A DNA stretch of 64,000 nt from Oscillospiraceae bacterium HV4-5-C5C (GTDB lineage Bacteria > Bacillota > Clostridia > Saccharofermentanales > Fastidiosipilaceae): assembly GCA_012034405.1 (NCBI GenBank), contig JAAVLZ010000003.1, forward strand, positions 62,001 to 126,000. Reading direction: 5' to 3'. Below are positions 36,727 through 46,188 of this stretch, in pieces; the first letter of the stretch is position 1; each line of letters begins with the position of its first letter. Position numbers and translations under genes: made by a program. The notes below the pieces were generated by a model, which was not told where the DNA came from, did not search any database, and was given only the letters and a program-made list of their open reading frames with translations.

Positions 36727-38136
36727 ATGAAAGCAAACAAGCCCGGTAGCGCCGTTGCTTCTACGAGCTTAACCGTTGCGCTGATCACGCTGGGCTGCTC
36801 TAAAAACCTGGTAGATGCGGAGTATATGAGCGGTGTAATGGCTGCTGACGGCATGAGGATTGTTGAGGACCCAAAGGCTGCGTCCGTTATTGTGGTCAAC
36901 ACTTGCGGCTTTATTGACAGTGCTAAAAAGGAAGCGATCGCCACCATCCTGGATATGGCTGACTACAAGCAGGACGGTAACTGCGATTTTTTGATCGTAA
37001 CCGGCTGCATGGCTCAGCGTTATGCCGCGGATATTGCGGCAGATCTCCCGGAGGTAGACGCAATTATCGGCACCAGCCATTACAATGATATTGCTAAGGC
37101 CATCCGCCGTTTATACGCTGAGCAAGGTTTTGCGGCTTCGCCGGAGCAGGACAGGCACCTGCCGCTTAGCTGGACTGATTTTGATCCGGACCAAACCCTG
37201 GAGCACCTGCATGCTGCCGGTCGTCAATTGTCTACTCGTTACTACGCTTATCTCAAATTGGCTGAAGGCTGTTCTAATCACTGCACATTCTGCGCTATCC
37301 CGGCAATCAGAGGCCCGCAGCGCTCCAGGCCCCAGGAGGAGTTATTAGCGGAAGCCGCTACGATCCTGGAGCAGGGAATCAGCGAGCTGATCCTGATCGC
37401 ACAGGATACAACCGCGTATGGCCTGGATCTGACGGGCCACAGAGATTTGCCTGAGTTGTTGCGTAAGCTGTCAGCTATGCCTTTTAAGCGGATCAGATTT
37501 CTGTATGCTTATCCGGACGGGGTGACGCCTGAACTGCTGGAAGTCATGGCCTCTGCCAGCAATATCCTCCACTATCTGGACCTTCCTGTTCAACATGCTT
37601 CCGATGCCATTCTGAAAAGAATGGCTCGTAAAGATGACTCGGCTCATATTCAGAAGGTGCTTGATCTGGCGCGTACGGTGATGCCGGATATCTGCTTGAG
37701 GACGACAGTTATGGTTGGTTTTCCCGGGGAGACTGACCAGGATTTCAATGATCTGTTAGCCTTTCTGAAAGCTCAAAAGTTTAATCATCTGGGCTGTTTT
37801 ATTTTTTCACCTGAAGAGGGAACACCCGCCAGCCGCTTGCCTGATCAAGTCGCTGCCGCAATCGCTCAGACGAGATATAATCAGGTTATGGAGACTCAGC
37901 AGCAGATATTACAGGAGCTAAACCCGCAAAGACTAAACCAGGTCTATACGGTATTAGTTGAATCCGTATCATCGGATGGTGTATTCTATCTTGGACGTTG
38001 TGACTGGCAGGCACCTGAGGTTGACAGCCTGACGCATATTTTAGCTGAAAAGCAGCCTTTGGAGCTCGGGCATTATTACCCGTTGCGCATCATTGAGGCA
38101 GATAATTATGATTATACAGGAGTGGTTGAATCATGA
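36727..38136 (+). CDS. rimO: Ribosomal protein S12 methylthiotransferase RimO
   Basis: Radical SAM enzyme that methylthiolates an aspartate of ribosomal protein S12. The N-terminal UPF0004 domain has the auxiliary cluster cysteines Cys24 (TLGCSKNLVD), Cys60 (NTCGFID) and Cys94 (TGCMAQRY). The radical SAM motif is CSNHCTFC (182, 186, 189) followed by AIPAIRGPQRSRP, and the C-terminal part is a TRAM domain. TLGCSKN and GFIDSAKKEA separate RimO from MiaB, which is elsewhere at 52.4 kb. ATG 36727 follows GGAGG by 11 bases. The stop overlaps the pgsA start (ATGA). Confidence 0.96.
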   Translation: MKANKPGSAVASTSLTVALITLGCSKNLVDAEYMSGVMAADGMRIVEDPKAASVIVVNTCGFIDSAKKEAIATILDMADYKQDGNCDFLIVTGCMAQRYAADIAADLPEVDAIIGTSHYNDIAKAIRRLYAEQGFAASPEQDRHLPLSWTDFDPDQTLEHLHAAGRQLSTRYYAYLKLAEGCSNHCTFCAIPAIRGPQRSRPQEELLAEAATILEQGISELILIAQDTTAYGLDLTGHRDLPELLRKLSAMPFKRIRFLYAYPDGVTPELLEVMASASNILHYLDLPVQHASDAILKRMARKDDSAHIQKVLDLARTVMPDICLRTTVMVGFPGETDQDFNDLLAFLKAQKFNHLGCFIFSPEEGTPASRLPDQVAAAIAQTRYNQVMETQQQILQELNPQRLNQVYTVLVESVSSDGVFYLGRCDWQAPEVDSLTHILAEKQPLELGHYYPLRIIEADNYDYTGVVES

Positions 38137-38726
38137 ATTTACCCAATAAACTGACTGTCATGCGTATTATTCTCATCCCTCTGGTGCTGATTTTTCTACT
38201 CCCTTTACCCTGGTCTCAGGTGGCGCCCTGGAATGACTTCCTTTTAAATGGCGGTCGACTGATCGCGTTGCTCTTTTTTATGATCGCTTCATATACTGAC
38301 TACCTGGATGGACATATCGCCAGATCCAGAGGGATTGTCACTAATCTGGGCAAATTCCTGGACCCTATAGCAGATAAAATGCTGGTCCTGTCTGTTTTTA
38401 TTGCCTTGACAGAACTGGGGCGGATCAGTTCCTGGATTCCGGTCATTATTTTATTCAGGGAGCTGTCGGTCACCGGTATCCGCCTGCTGGCAGCCAAGGA
38501 TGGTGTTGTTATTGCCGCCAGTAAACTGGGCAAGCTTAAAACCGTAACCCAGATGATCGCTTTGATCCTGCTTTTGCTGGATGTCAGCCTGCAGACACTG
38601 TTGCCTGCCAGCGTTTTCTTGACCGGCTTGAATTTATTAGGCAATATTGCTTTGCTGGTCTGCATCATCACTACCTTTGTTTCAGGCTATGATTATCTGA
38701 AAAAGAACCAGAAATTGTTACGTTAA
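38133..38726 (+). CDS. pgsA: CDP-diacylglycerol-glycerol-3-phosphate 3-phosphatidyltransferase
   Basis: First committed step of phosphatidylglycerol synthesis from CDP-diacylglycerol, the product of CdsA. Membrane protein of 197 residues with about six hydrophobic segments. The CDP-alcohol phosphotransferase motif DGx2ARx8Gx3Dx3D is complete: DG 59-60, AR 63-64, Gly73, Asp77, Asp81. N-terminus MNLPNKLTVMRIILIPLVL is typical. The start overlaps the rimO stop. Confidence 0.96.
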   Translation: MNLPNKLTVMRIILIPLVLIFLLPLPWSQVAPWNDFLLNGGRLIALLFFMIASYTDYLDGHIARSRGIVTNLGKFLDPIADKMLVLSVFIALTELGRISSWIPVIILFRELSVTGIRLLAAKDGVVIAASKLGKLKTVTQMIALILLLLDVSLQTLLPASVFLTGLNLLGNIALLVCIITTFVSGYDYLKKNQKLLR

Positions 38727-38779
38727 TTTGGATATAAGACGAAGTTCCTGAACTTTTTAAGGAATTCATTCTTTTTAGC

Positions 38780-38806
38780 TTGACAGAATATAACCGATCA
38801 TATACA
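38780..38806 (+). promoter_or_regulatory. Candidate promoter of acpP
   Basis: A perfect TTGACA at 38780-38785 followed 15 bp later by TATACA (38801-38806). The spacer is short, so the exact -10 is uncertain, but the 165-base gap before acpP and the -35 support a separate promoter. Confidence 0.5.
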
Positions 38807-38891
38807 ACACTATACGTTACGCAAGATTATATCTGGTACGGCCTAAGGGAGAAGCCTGCCCGTCACCAGGAAACTCTAGGAGGATGATTCA

Positions 38892-39131
38892 ATGAAAGAT
38901 GAAGCTATTTTTGAAAAGATAAGAGATATTCTGGTGGATCAGTTAGGCGTTGAAGCAGATGAAGTGACCATGGATTCTGATTTTACGGATGATCTGAATG
39001 CGGACTCACTGGATATTGTTGAGCTGGTTATGGCTATGGAACAGGAATTTGGGGTTTCCATCCCTGATGAAGAAGCCGAGCGCATCAAAACCGTCGGGGA
39101 CGCGGTAGAATTTGTAAAGAATAACATCTGA
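38892..39131 (+). CDS. acpP: Acyl carrier protein
   Basis: Carries growing acyl chains on a phosphopantetheine arm in fatty acid synthesis. The 79-residue acidic four-helix protein has the attachment site [12 protein letters not shown] (Ser39) and the typical N-terminus [24 protein letters not shown] precedes the ATG. It stands alone between its promoter and a strong terminator, allowing high independent expression. Confidence 0.97.
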   Translation: MKDEAIFEKIRDILVDQLGVEADEVTMDSDFTDDLNADSLDIVELVMAMEQEFGVSIPDEEAERIKTVGDAVEFVKNNI

Positions 39132-39175
39132 ATCAGTAGCTTTATAAGGCAGTCGATATGACCTAGATTGACGAC

Positions 39176-39203
39176 AGGAATCCGTTCCACGGATTCCTTT
39201 TTT
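39176..39203 (+). terminator. Rho-independent terminator after acpP
   Basis: A perfect 9-bp stem AGGAATCCG (39176-39184) with CGGATTCCT (39190-39198), loop TTCCA, followed by a run of T. Confidence 0.9.
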
Positions 39204-39242
39204 CTGTCTGAACCAGTCGTGAGGCTGAGATACCGACATGAG

Positions 39243-39272
39243 TTCATGGCGGCCTATGAGGTATGTTATGAT
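39243..39272 (+). promoter_or_regulatory. Candidate extended -10 promoter of rnc-smc-ftsY
   Basis: TGTTATGAT at 39264-39272 is an extended -10 (TGN plus TATGAT); the -35 region TTCATG at 39243-39248 is weak. It lies after the acpP terminator and about 80 bases before rnc. Confidence 0.4.
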
Positions 39273-39353
39273 AGGTACGGCCTGTCCGGCCCTAAAGACC
39301 TGATGGTTTTCTTAGTCTCGGCCCAAAAGCCTTACGTTAAGCAGGTAATAATA

Positions 39354-40109
39354 ATGCAAGAATCGTCACAAACCCTTAACCCTGATCTGTCTGCAGCTTG
39401 CTCGCAAGTAGAAAAGCAGTTGGCTTACCATTTTAATAATCGGCAGCTTCTGATGAGTGCTTTAACCCATCGCAGTTATGTTTATGAGCACCAGCAAGAG
39501 CATAGCTTTGATAATGAACGGCTGGAATTTTTAGGCGATGCTGTTTTAGGACTGGTTATTGGTGACGCGCTGTTTCAGGAAAATGACCGGTTGCCTGAAG
39601 GGCAGCTCAGTCGCCTGCGGGCAGCTATTGTTTGTGAGCCGACGCTAGCCAGGGCAGCGGCAGCTATCAATCTGGGCAGCTGCCTGCGCTTTGGTAAAGG
39701 AGAAGGCCTGCATGGCGGAGCCGCTAAGCCGTCCAACTTATCAAATGCAATGGAAGCGATCTTTGCTGCCGTTTACCTGGACGGTGGCTATCCGGCGGCC
39801 AGGCGGGTGGTGCTGCAGATCATGTCACCTTATTATCAGGAAGCTTTGACCGGAGATCTGGTCTATGACTATAAAACGTCCCTGCTGGAATATCGTCAGG
39901 CTCATCCAGAACAACCGGGGTTCCGCTTTTTGCCGACCGAGCAAATAGGCCCGATGCATGATTGTGAATTTGTGGTCAAACTATTTCAGGGCGAAGACTG
40001 CTTAGCCACCGGCCGGGGCCGCAGTAAAAAGCAAGCCGAACAGGCTGCCGCCAGACAAGTATGGCTGCAGCTGAAGCAAGCACCAGCAGAGGGGAGTCAA
40101 GCAAACTGA
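39354..40109 (+). CDS. rnc: Ribonuclease III
   Basis: Cuts double-stranded RNA, including rRNA precursors. The 251-residue protein has the signature NERLEFLGDAVLGLVIGD (54-71), ALTHRSY, the second acidic block NAMEAIFAAVYLDGG, and a C-terminal dsRNA-binding domain (about 176-245: DYKTSLLEYRQAH, GRGRSKKQAEQAAARQVW). ATG 39354 follows AGGT weakly; the frame is open upstream across the acpP terminator, which cannot be coding for RNase III. The smc gene starts 2 bases after the stop, the standard rnc-smc-ftsY order. Confidence 0.95.
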   Translation: MQESSQTLNPDLSAACSQVEKQLAYHFNNRQLLMSALTHRSYVYEHQQEHSFDNERLEFLGDAVLGLVIGDALFQENDRLPEGQLSRLRAAIVCEPTLARAAAAINLGSCLRFGKGEGLHGGAAKPSNLSNAMEAIFAAVYLDGGYPAARRVVLQIMSPYYQEALTGDLVYDYKTSLLEYRQAHPEQPGFRFLPTEQIGPMHDCEFVVKLFQGEDCLATGRGRSKKQAEQAAARQVWLQLKQAPAEGSQAN

Positions 40110-40110
40110 T

Positions 40111-43100
40111 ATGAGGCTGATCTCCTTAACGCTACATGGCTTTAAATCATTTCCTGAACGGACGGTTATTCGCTTTAATGAAGGGGTTACTGCCATCGTC
40201 GGCCCTAATGGCAGCGGTAAGTCCAATATCACCGATGCTATTCGCTGGGTTATGGGGGAACAATCAGTCCGCACCCTGCGTGGCGATAAAATGGAAGATG
40301 TGATATTTTCCGGGACCAATAATCGTAAAGCTATGTCTATGGCTGAGGTTACGATCTTAATTGACAATAGCGATGGCGGTCTGGGTGTTGATTTTGCTGA
40401 AGTGGCTGTGACCCGCAGACTTTATCGCTCCGGTGAGAGTGAGTTTTTTATTAACCAGCGAGGGTGCCGGCTAAAAGATATTCACGCGCTGTTTATGGAT
40501 ACCGGGCTGGGACGGGACAGTTACTCTATTATTGGCCAGGGGCGGGTAGAGGAGATTCTCAGCCCACGTTCCGAAGATCGCCGTAAAATATTCGAAGAAG
40601 CCGCCGGCATTCAGAAATATAAAGTCCGCCATCAGGAAGCGTGTCGTAAACTGGAGGCAACAGATCAGAATTTACTGAGAGTCAAAGACATTCTGGTGGA
40701 AATTGAAAAGACCTACCCGTCCCTGGAAAGTCAGTCCAAAATGGCCGCCACGTATCTGACTTTGTATGATGAGCTGCAGACCATAGACATTGCGTTGCTA
40801 CTAAAACAAATTGAAGCGGATGCGAAAGCTAAAGAACAGACCGCTGAAGACCGCGCGCAGCTGGAAGCGGAGCTGGCCCTCAAACAACAGGGGCAGGAGC
40901 AGCTGCAGCAGGATTTACTGGATTCTCAGACACAGCTTGCCAGTGGCAGTGAGCTGCTGAAAAGCTCAAGACAGCACCTGCAGGCACTGCAGCAGCAGTT
41001 GACAGAGCAGCAGCAGGAAGAGGCCCGTTTAAAGGAACGGATGGTGCTGCTGCAGCAACGTTTTGCAGAGCAGGGCGCCTCGGCTGAAGACCTTGAAGAG
41101 GAATTGCAAAATCTGGTCAGGCAAAAGGAAAGCTGCTTGCGGCAATTTGCGGCCGTAGAAGCTGAATACCAAACGATTGCCGCCCAACGGCAGGCGGAGA
41201 TAGAGCAGCTGCAGCAACTAAAAGCACGCCAGACCGAATTATACGCTGAAATCAGCCGCCTCAGCCAAACCGAGGCCAGCTTAAAACAGCAAACAGAACA
41301 ACTGCAGCAAAATCGCCGGGAGAGAAGCGGAGCCCAGCAACAAATGCTGTTACAGCAAGAAAGTCTGCAAGGAGAACAAAGCAGGCTTGAGCAGCAACTG
41401 ACAGAAGCGGATCAGCTGCGCAGCCGGCAGCTTAGCTTATTATCCGGTCTGGAGGAAAAAAGCCGGCAGCAGCAGCAACAGCAAGACGCTTTAAAGCAGA
41501 ATCTTAAGGACTGTCAGTCTCATTTACAGTCAATCAAAGAACAGCGGGATCTTTGTCTGGCTACGATGCGGCAGCAAACCTTTAAGGTTGATACGCTGCG
41601 GAATCTTGAGGCAAACTTAACCGGCTATAATGAGACCGTCCGGCAGATCCTCCGGCGGGGCAGGCAGATACCCGGCCTGTCCAGCCAGATCCGCGGCACG
41701 CTCAGCTCGTTGCTGGAAACTGAACCCGCCTATGATCTGGCAATTGAAACCGCTTTAGGAGCCAGCATGCAAAATATTGTGGTCCAGACAGAGGCAGCAG
41801 CCTCAGACCTGATCAGCATTCTGAAAAACGAACGGTTGGGGCGGGCTACTTTCTTGCCGGTCAATTCAATTACTGCCCGTAACCTCAGCCCACAGGAACA
41901 GCAGCGGCTGAAGCCTTATACCTCAAAGGGCGTTGTTGGCGTTGCCGCGGATCTCGTCCGCAGCACAGCGGATATCAAGCCAATTGTCCAGAATTTGCTG
42001 GGCCGCATCATTATTGTGGACACGCTGCCGCATGCTATTGATATCGCTCGGGCTTTGGGGCATAGTCTGCGCCTGGTAACCCTGGAAGGTGATGTGATGA
42101 ATCCCGGCGGGTCCATGACCGGCGGTTATCACCGAGGCAAAAGCAGCGGCCTGCTGAGCCGAAGCCGCGACATTAAGCAGCTGGAGGCTCAGCTGAACGG
42201 GTTACACCAGCAGCAGAATACCCTGGATGGGAAGTTGAGCCAGGCTGACGCTGAGGTTAAGCAGGTTCAGGCCGATCTGGACAAGCTGCAGGGGGGCTAC
42301 GCTTTGTTACAGCAGCAGCAAGCTGCGGAGCAAGCCCGGCTGCAGGCCATAGAAACCCAATGTGAAGAACTGAACCAGCGAAAGCGTCAGAAATCAGACC
42401 AGGCTGGGCAGCTGGCTTTGTCCCTGGGCCAACTGGATTTGGCGGAACAGGCGGACATCAATCAGGACCAAACACTGCAGCAAAAGTTGATAGATATCAA
42501 AGCCAAATTAGACCAGGCCGATACTGCCCTCAGACAGCATAATGAAAAACAGTTAAATTGCCGCGATCAAGTAGCGCTGATGGAGAGCCGCTTTTCCCGC
42601 ATGGAAGAGCGCTTCCGCAGTCAAAAAAATGAAGTAACCAGGCTTGAACAGGAATACAATAAGCAAAAGAACCAGTTAGCTCAAGCCTGCCAGCAGCAGC
42701 AGCATATGGAGTTGTCTGTCGCCAATCTGCAGGAAAATCTGGAAAATCTGGCACAGATTATCCGGCAGCGGCAAGCAGAGCAGGAGGAAGCAAAAGCTGG
42801 ACTGCAGCAGGCAGAGCTCAGGCAGCAAGAGCTGCAGGCTCAGCGGGATCAGCTCTATGTCCAGCAGAATCAGCTGAGTGATGATGCCGCCGGGCTGGCA
42901 AATCAACTGCAAGCGATTCAGCATGAGGCAGAAAGACTGGCTCAGCGCCTGGACCTGAACCGCAATCGTTTGTGGGAAGATTATGAGCTGACTTCGGGTC
43001 TGGTATCGTTATGGCCGGCTGCGGCCGGGGATGATAACATATTAAGGAGCCGCCTGACCAAGCTGCGGGCGGAACTGAAGAAGCTGGGGCCGGTCAATTT

Positions 43101-43680
43101 GCAGGCCATTGATGATTATCAGCAGCTGTGCCGCCGCCGGGCATTTATGCAACAGCAATATGAGGATATACAGAGCGCCCGGTCAGCTTTAAATCAAGTG
43201 ATTGAGCAGTTACTGGAGGCCATGCGGACCCAATTCACCCAAAAGCTGGAGCAGATCAGGGGCTACTTCCAGGAGTCCTTTACGGAGCTGTTTGGCGGCG
43301 GCCAGGCCGACATTGTGCCCGAGGACGGTAAGGATATTCTGGAGGGCGGGATAGACATCAGGGTGTCTCCACCAGGTAAGCGCTTGCAGAACATGCTGCT
43401 GCTGTCCGGTGGCGAACGAACTCTGGCCGCTATCGCGCTGCTGTTTGCGATCCTTAAGCTCAGGCCCACACCTTTTTATGTCCTGGATGAAATTGAGGCG
43501 GCTTTAGATGAAAGCAATGTATTTCGCTTTACTGCGTATATTAAAAAATACAGGGAACAGTCACAATTTATCCTGGTCACTCACAGAAAGGGAACCATGG
43601 AAGCTGCTGAAACGATCTACGGTGTAGCCATGCAGGAACGCGGTGTATCAAAGATACTATCTCTGCAGATGCAGGAATGA
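40111..43680 (+). CDS. smc: Chromosome partition protein SMC
   Basis: ATPase of the condensin complex that organises and separates chromosomes. The 1189-residue protein begins MRLISLTLHGFKSFPERTVI and has Walker A GPNGSGKSN (31-39) with ITDAIRWVMGEQS, a long coiled coil, the hinge (about 495-675, ending GDVMNPGGSMTGGYHRG), the returning coiled coil, ABC signature LSGGERTLAAIAL (from 1098) and Walker B YVLDEIEAALDESN. The coiled coil is very rich in Gln (for example QQQQQ and QLQQ runs), more than usual. The ribosome site is weak; coupling to rnc is likely. Confidence 0.97.
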   Translation: MRLISLTLHGFKSFPERTVIRFNEGVTAIVGPNGSGKSNITDAIRWVMGEQSVRTLRGDKMEDVIFSGTNNRKAMSMAEVTILIDNSDGGLGVDFAEVAVTRRLYRSGESEFFINQRGCRLKDIHALFMDTGLGRDSYSIIGQGRVEEILSPRSEDRRKIFEEAAGIQKYKVRHQEACRKLEATDQNLLRVKDILVEIEKTYPSLESQSKMAATYLTLYDELQTIDIALLLKQIEADAKAKEQTAEDRAQLEAELALKQQGQEQLQQDLLDSQTQLASGSELLKSSRQHLQALQQQLTEQQQEEARLKERMVLLQQRFAEQGASAEDLEEELQNLVRQKESCLRQFAAVEAEYQTIAAQRQAEIEQLQQLKARQTELYAEISRLSQTEASLKQQTEQLQQNRRERSGAQQQMLLQQESLQGEQSRLEQQLTEADQLRSRQLSLLSGLEEKSRQQQQQQDALKQNLKDCQSHLQSIKEQRDLCLATMRQQTFKVDTLRNLEANLTGYNETVRQILRRGRQIPGLSSQIRGTLSSLLETEPAYDLAIETALGASMQNIVVQTEAAASDLISILKNERLGRATFLPVNSITARNLSPQEQQRLKPYTSKGVVGVAADLVRSTADIKPIVQNLLGRIIIVDTLPHAIDIARALGHSLRLVTLEGDVMNPGGSMTGGYHRGKSSGLLSRSRDIKQLEAQLNGLHQQQNTLDGKLSQADAEVKQVQADLDKLQGGYALLQQQQAAEQARLQAIETQCEELNQRKRQKSDQAGQLALSLGQLDLAEQADINQDQTLQQKLIDIKAKLDQADTALRQHNEKQLNCRDQVALMESRFSRMEERFRSQKNEVTRLEQEYNKQKNQLAQACQQQQHMELSVANLQENLENLAQIIRQRQAEQEEAKAGLQQAELRQQELQAQRDQLYVQQNQLSDDAAGLANQLQAIQHEAERLAQRLDLNRNRLWEDYELTSGLVSLWPAAAGDDNILRSRLTKLRAELKKLGPVNLQAIDDYQQLCRRRAFMQQQYEDIQSARSALNQVIEQLLEAMRTQFTQKLEQIRGYFQESFTELFGGGQADIVPEDGKDILEGGIDIRVSPPGKRLQNMLLLSGGERTLAAIALLFAILKLRPTPFYVLDEIEAALDESNVFRFTAYIKKYREQSQFILVTHRKGTMEAAETIYGVAMQERGVSKILSLQMQE

Positions 43681-43725
43681 GGCAGCTGATGCAGCTGGTA
43701 TTACAATTCAGATAAGGAGATAATT

Positions 43726-44643
43726 ATGGGCTTACTGGATAAATTTAAACAGGGGTTAAGCAAGACCAGAGATTTCCTGAGTAATGGCATCAAGCAGCTT
43801 GGCCTTGCCATGGGTTACTTTGACGAGAATATGATTGATGAGCTAGAGGTTCTGCTGCTGCAGGCAGACGCCGGCAGCGCCGCTACTGATCATATCATGT
43901 CAAACCTACGTCAGGATCTCAAGCAAACCCGGGACAGCTCCCAAACGCACGTCCGTGATGTGTTACAGCAGCAGATGCTGGAAATTCTGGGGCCTCGGCG
44001 CACCTTACTTTTGAGACCTGATCAGCTGAACATTGTCCTGCTGATCGGAGTCAACGGCAGCGGTAAAACAACGACTGCCGGAAAGCTTTGCCTGCGCTAC
44101 CAGTCTGAAGGCCTCCGGGTTCTTCTGGCCGCGGCTGACACCTTCAGAGCCGCAGCGATCGAACAGCTTGATATATGGGCCACGCGTACGGGCACTGACA
44201 TTATCCGGCAGCAAAGCGGAGCGGATCCGGCCGCGGTGGTCTTTGACGCCGTGAAAGCGGCGCAGAGCCGGGGCACTCAGGTGTTGATCATCGACACTGC
44301 CGGTCGCTTGCATAATAAGCAGAACCTCATGGATGAACTGGCCAAGATCCGCCGGATTATTGCAAAAGAAGCCGCTGAAGCCAATTGTCAGACGATCCTG
44401 GTTGCAGACGCGACCTCCGGGCAGAATGCGGTCATACAAGCAGAAACCTTTAATAAGGCTGCGCAGATAGATGGGATCGCTTTAACCAAGCTTGATGGCA
44501 ACAGTAAAGGCGGGGTTGCCCTGGCAATCGCCCAGGCGACCCGCTTGCCCATTTTTTTGGCTGGTCTGGGCGAACAGGCAGAAGACCTGGTGGATTTTGA
44601 TCCTCAGGCTTTTGTCTCTTCGCTATTTCCGGAACAGCTGTAA
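43726..44643 (+). CDS. ftsY: Signal recognition particle receptor FtsY
   Basis: SRP GTPase that receives ribosome-SRP complexes at the membrane. The 305-residue protein has a short N domain (MGLLDKFKQGLSKTRDFLSN), then the G domain: G1 GVNGSGKTTTAGKL, insertion-box block AAADTFRAAAIEQLDIW, DTAGRLHNKQNLM, TKLDGNSKGGVAL and GLGEQAEDLVDFDP. It lacks the long acidic N-terminal extension of E. coli FtsY, as is normal in Gram-positives. AAGGAG precedes the ATG. Confidence 0.97.
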   Translation: MGLLDKFKQGLSKTRDFLSNGIKQLGLAMGYFDENMIDELEVLLLQADAGSAATDHIMSNLRQDLKQTRDSSQTHVRDVLQQQMLEILGPRRTLLLRPDQLNIVLLIGVNGSGKTTTAGKLCLRYQSEGLRVLLAAADTFRAAAIEQLDIWATRTGTDIIRQQSGADPAAVVFDAVKAAQSRGTQVLIIDTAGRLHNKQNLMDELAKIRRIIAKEAAEANCQTILVADATSGQNAVIQAETFNKAAQIDGIALTKLDGNSKGGVALAIAQATRLPIFLAGLGEQAEDLVDFDPQAFVSSLFPEQL

Positions 44644-44732
44644 CCTGCAAGGATTTTAGGTTAAAATAGATTTTGCTGCTTGAAAATAGCGATAAACTTA
44701 GAGCGCTGTGATGCCAGCGTAAGGGGGCTAAG

Positions 44733-45881
44733 ATGAAGGCAATTATTCTGCTTGAAGATGGCTGTGAATATACAGGGACTGCCGCGGGCAGCCAACAGGA
44801 TGTCATCTGTGAGTTTGTATTTACCACAACCATGACCGGCTATGTCAAACTGCTGACCGATCCGAGCTATAGTGGACAGGGTGTCGTAATGACTTTCCCG
44901 GAAGTCGGAAACTACGGTGTATATACCGGACAAGCGGAGGCCAGCCGACCCTGGCTTTCGTGTCTGATCGTCCGGACCTTAAATGGTGACAGTCAGGATC
45001 CCCGCTCAGATCAGGCGTTTCTGGACTGGCTGCAGCAATATCAGATTCCTGTCGTCAGTCAAGTCGATACCAGGGCTCTGACCCGCCATTTGAGGACTCA
45101 TGGCTCTCTTCGGGGCAAGCTGATCCATTTGCAGGACGGCACAAGCGGGCTGACAGCTGCTCAGAAGGCTGAGCAGCTGTCAGAAATTCGGGCCTGGCAG
45201 ATGTCGCCTCAGATTCCGCTGGTTTCTATGGCTGATCCGCGCCATGTCGCGGCAGAGCAAAATCGGGAACCGGGATCCGTCGCCGAACCGGAGCGGGAGC
45301 TGACCATCGCCGTCATTGATTACGGCGCTAAGGAAAGTATGATAAAAGCTCTGGCGCACTTGAATTGTCAGGTCTGTGAATTTCCGCATGATGTATCAGC
45401 TGAGACGCTACTGTCATGTAAACCGGATGGTATCCTGCTGGCTAACGGGCCGGGCGACCCGGCGGTTTGTACAGAGGAAATTGCAGTCATCCGCACCTTA
45501 CTCCAGCATTCACAATTACCAGTTATGGGTATCTGCATGGGTCATCAGCTGCTGGCCTTGGCCATGGGGCTGAAAACCGGTAAACTGCCCTTTGGGCATC
45601 GCGGCGGCAATCATCCGGTGCGGCGCCTGGCTGATGGCAGAATCTTTATTACCGCCCAAAACCACGGCTATGTGGTTTTGCCGGAGGGATTGGAACAAGC
45701 CGGAGCTGCCCGGATCAGCTATGAAAGTGTACAGGACGGTACCATTGAAGGCCTGACCTATACGGGACTGGGGCGTCCGGTATTTTCTGTTCAATTTCAC
45801 CCGGAGGCAAATCCGGGTCCTGAAGACACCGCCTTTATTTTTGAAGACTTTACCACTCAGATCAGGGAGGATCAAAGATGA
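44733..45881 (+). CDS. carA: Carbamoyl-phosphate synthase small subunit
   Basis: Glutaminase subunit that provides ammonia to CarB for carbamoyl phosphate (arginine and pyrimidines). The 382-residue protein has the N-terminal CarA domain (DVICEFVFTTTMTGYVKLLT, SYSGQGVVMTFPEVGNYGV, QVDTRALTRHLR) and the class I glutaminase domain (IAVIDYGAKESMIKAL, LANGPGDP, nucleophile in GICMGHQLLA, HRGGNHPV, NHGYVV, VQFHPEANPGPEDT). carB is not in this window; usually it follows carA at once. Instead the ACT-domain gene overlaps the stop (ATGA). Confidence 0.95.
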   Translation: MKAIILLEDGCEYTGTAAGSQQDVICEFVFTTTMTGYVKLLTDPSYSGQGVVMTFPEVGNYGVYTGQAEASRPWLSCLIVRTLNGDSQDPRSDQAFLDWLQQYQIPVVSQVDTRALTRHLRTHGSLRGKLIHLQDGTSGLTAAQKAEQLSEIRAWQMSPQIPLVSMADPRHVAAEQNREPGSVAEPERELTIAVIDYGAKESMIKALAHLNCQVCEFPHDVSAETLLSCKPDGILLANGPGDPAVCTEEIAVIRTLLQHSQLPVMGICMGHQLLALAMGLKTGKLPFGHRGGNHPVRRLADGRIFITAQNHGYVVLPEGLEQAGAARISYESVQDGTIEGLTYTGLGRPVFSVQFHPEANPGPEDTAFIFEDFTTQIREDQR

Positions 45882-46171
45882 AAACCGATGCTAACAAAAA
45901 CCAAGCAATTATCACTGTTGTGGGCCAGGACCGGCCCGGCATCATTGCCGGCATCACTACGCTGCTGGCAGGACACCAGATCAATGTCCTGGATATTAAT
46001 CAAACCATTTTCCATGAGACTTTGTTTAATATGATTATGCTGGTGGATTTAGAGGCTTGTACCCAGAACTTTGATAAGCTGCAGCAGGAGCTGGAGCAAC
46101 TGGGGCAGCAGCTGGGCGTTGATATCCGCATGCAGCTGACCGCGGTCTATGAAGCAATGAACCGGATTTAA
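45878..46171 (+). CDS. ACT-domain protein, UPF0237 family
   Basis: Small regulatory protein of 97 residues, a single ACT domain ([40 protein letters not shown]) of the kind that precedes UPF0210 genes in many Gram-positives. ACT domains commonly bind amino acids; the ligand is unknown. It overlaps carA by 4 bases and lies 17 bases before the UPF0210 gene, so the three genes appear to be one unit. Confidence 0.9.
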   Translation: MKTDANKNQAIITVVGQDRPGIIAGITTLLAGHQINVLDINQTIFHETLFNMIMLVDLEACTQNFDKLQQELEQLGQQLGVDIRMQLTAVYEAMNRI

Positions 46172-46188
46172 GACAAAGGAGTTCAAAC

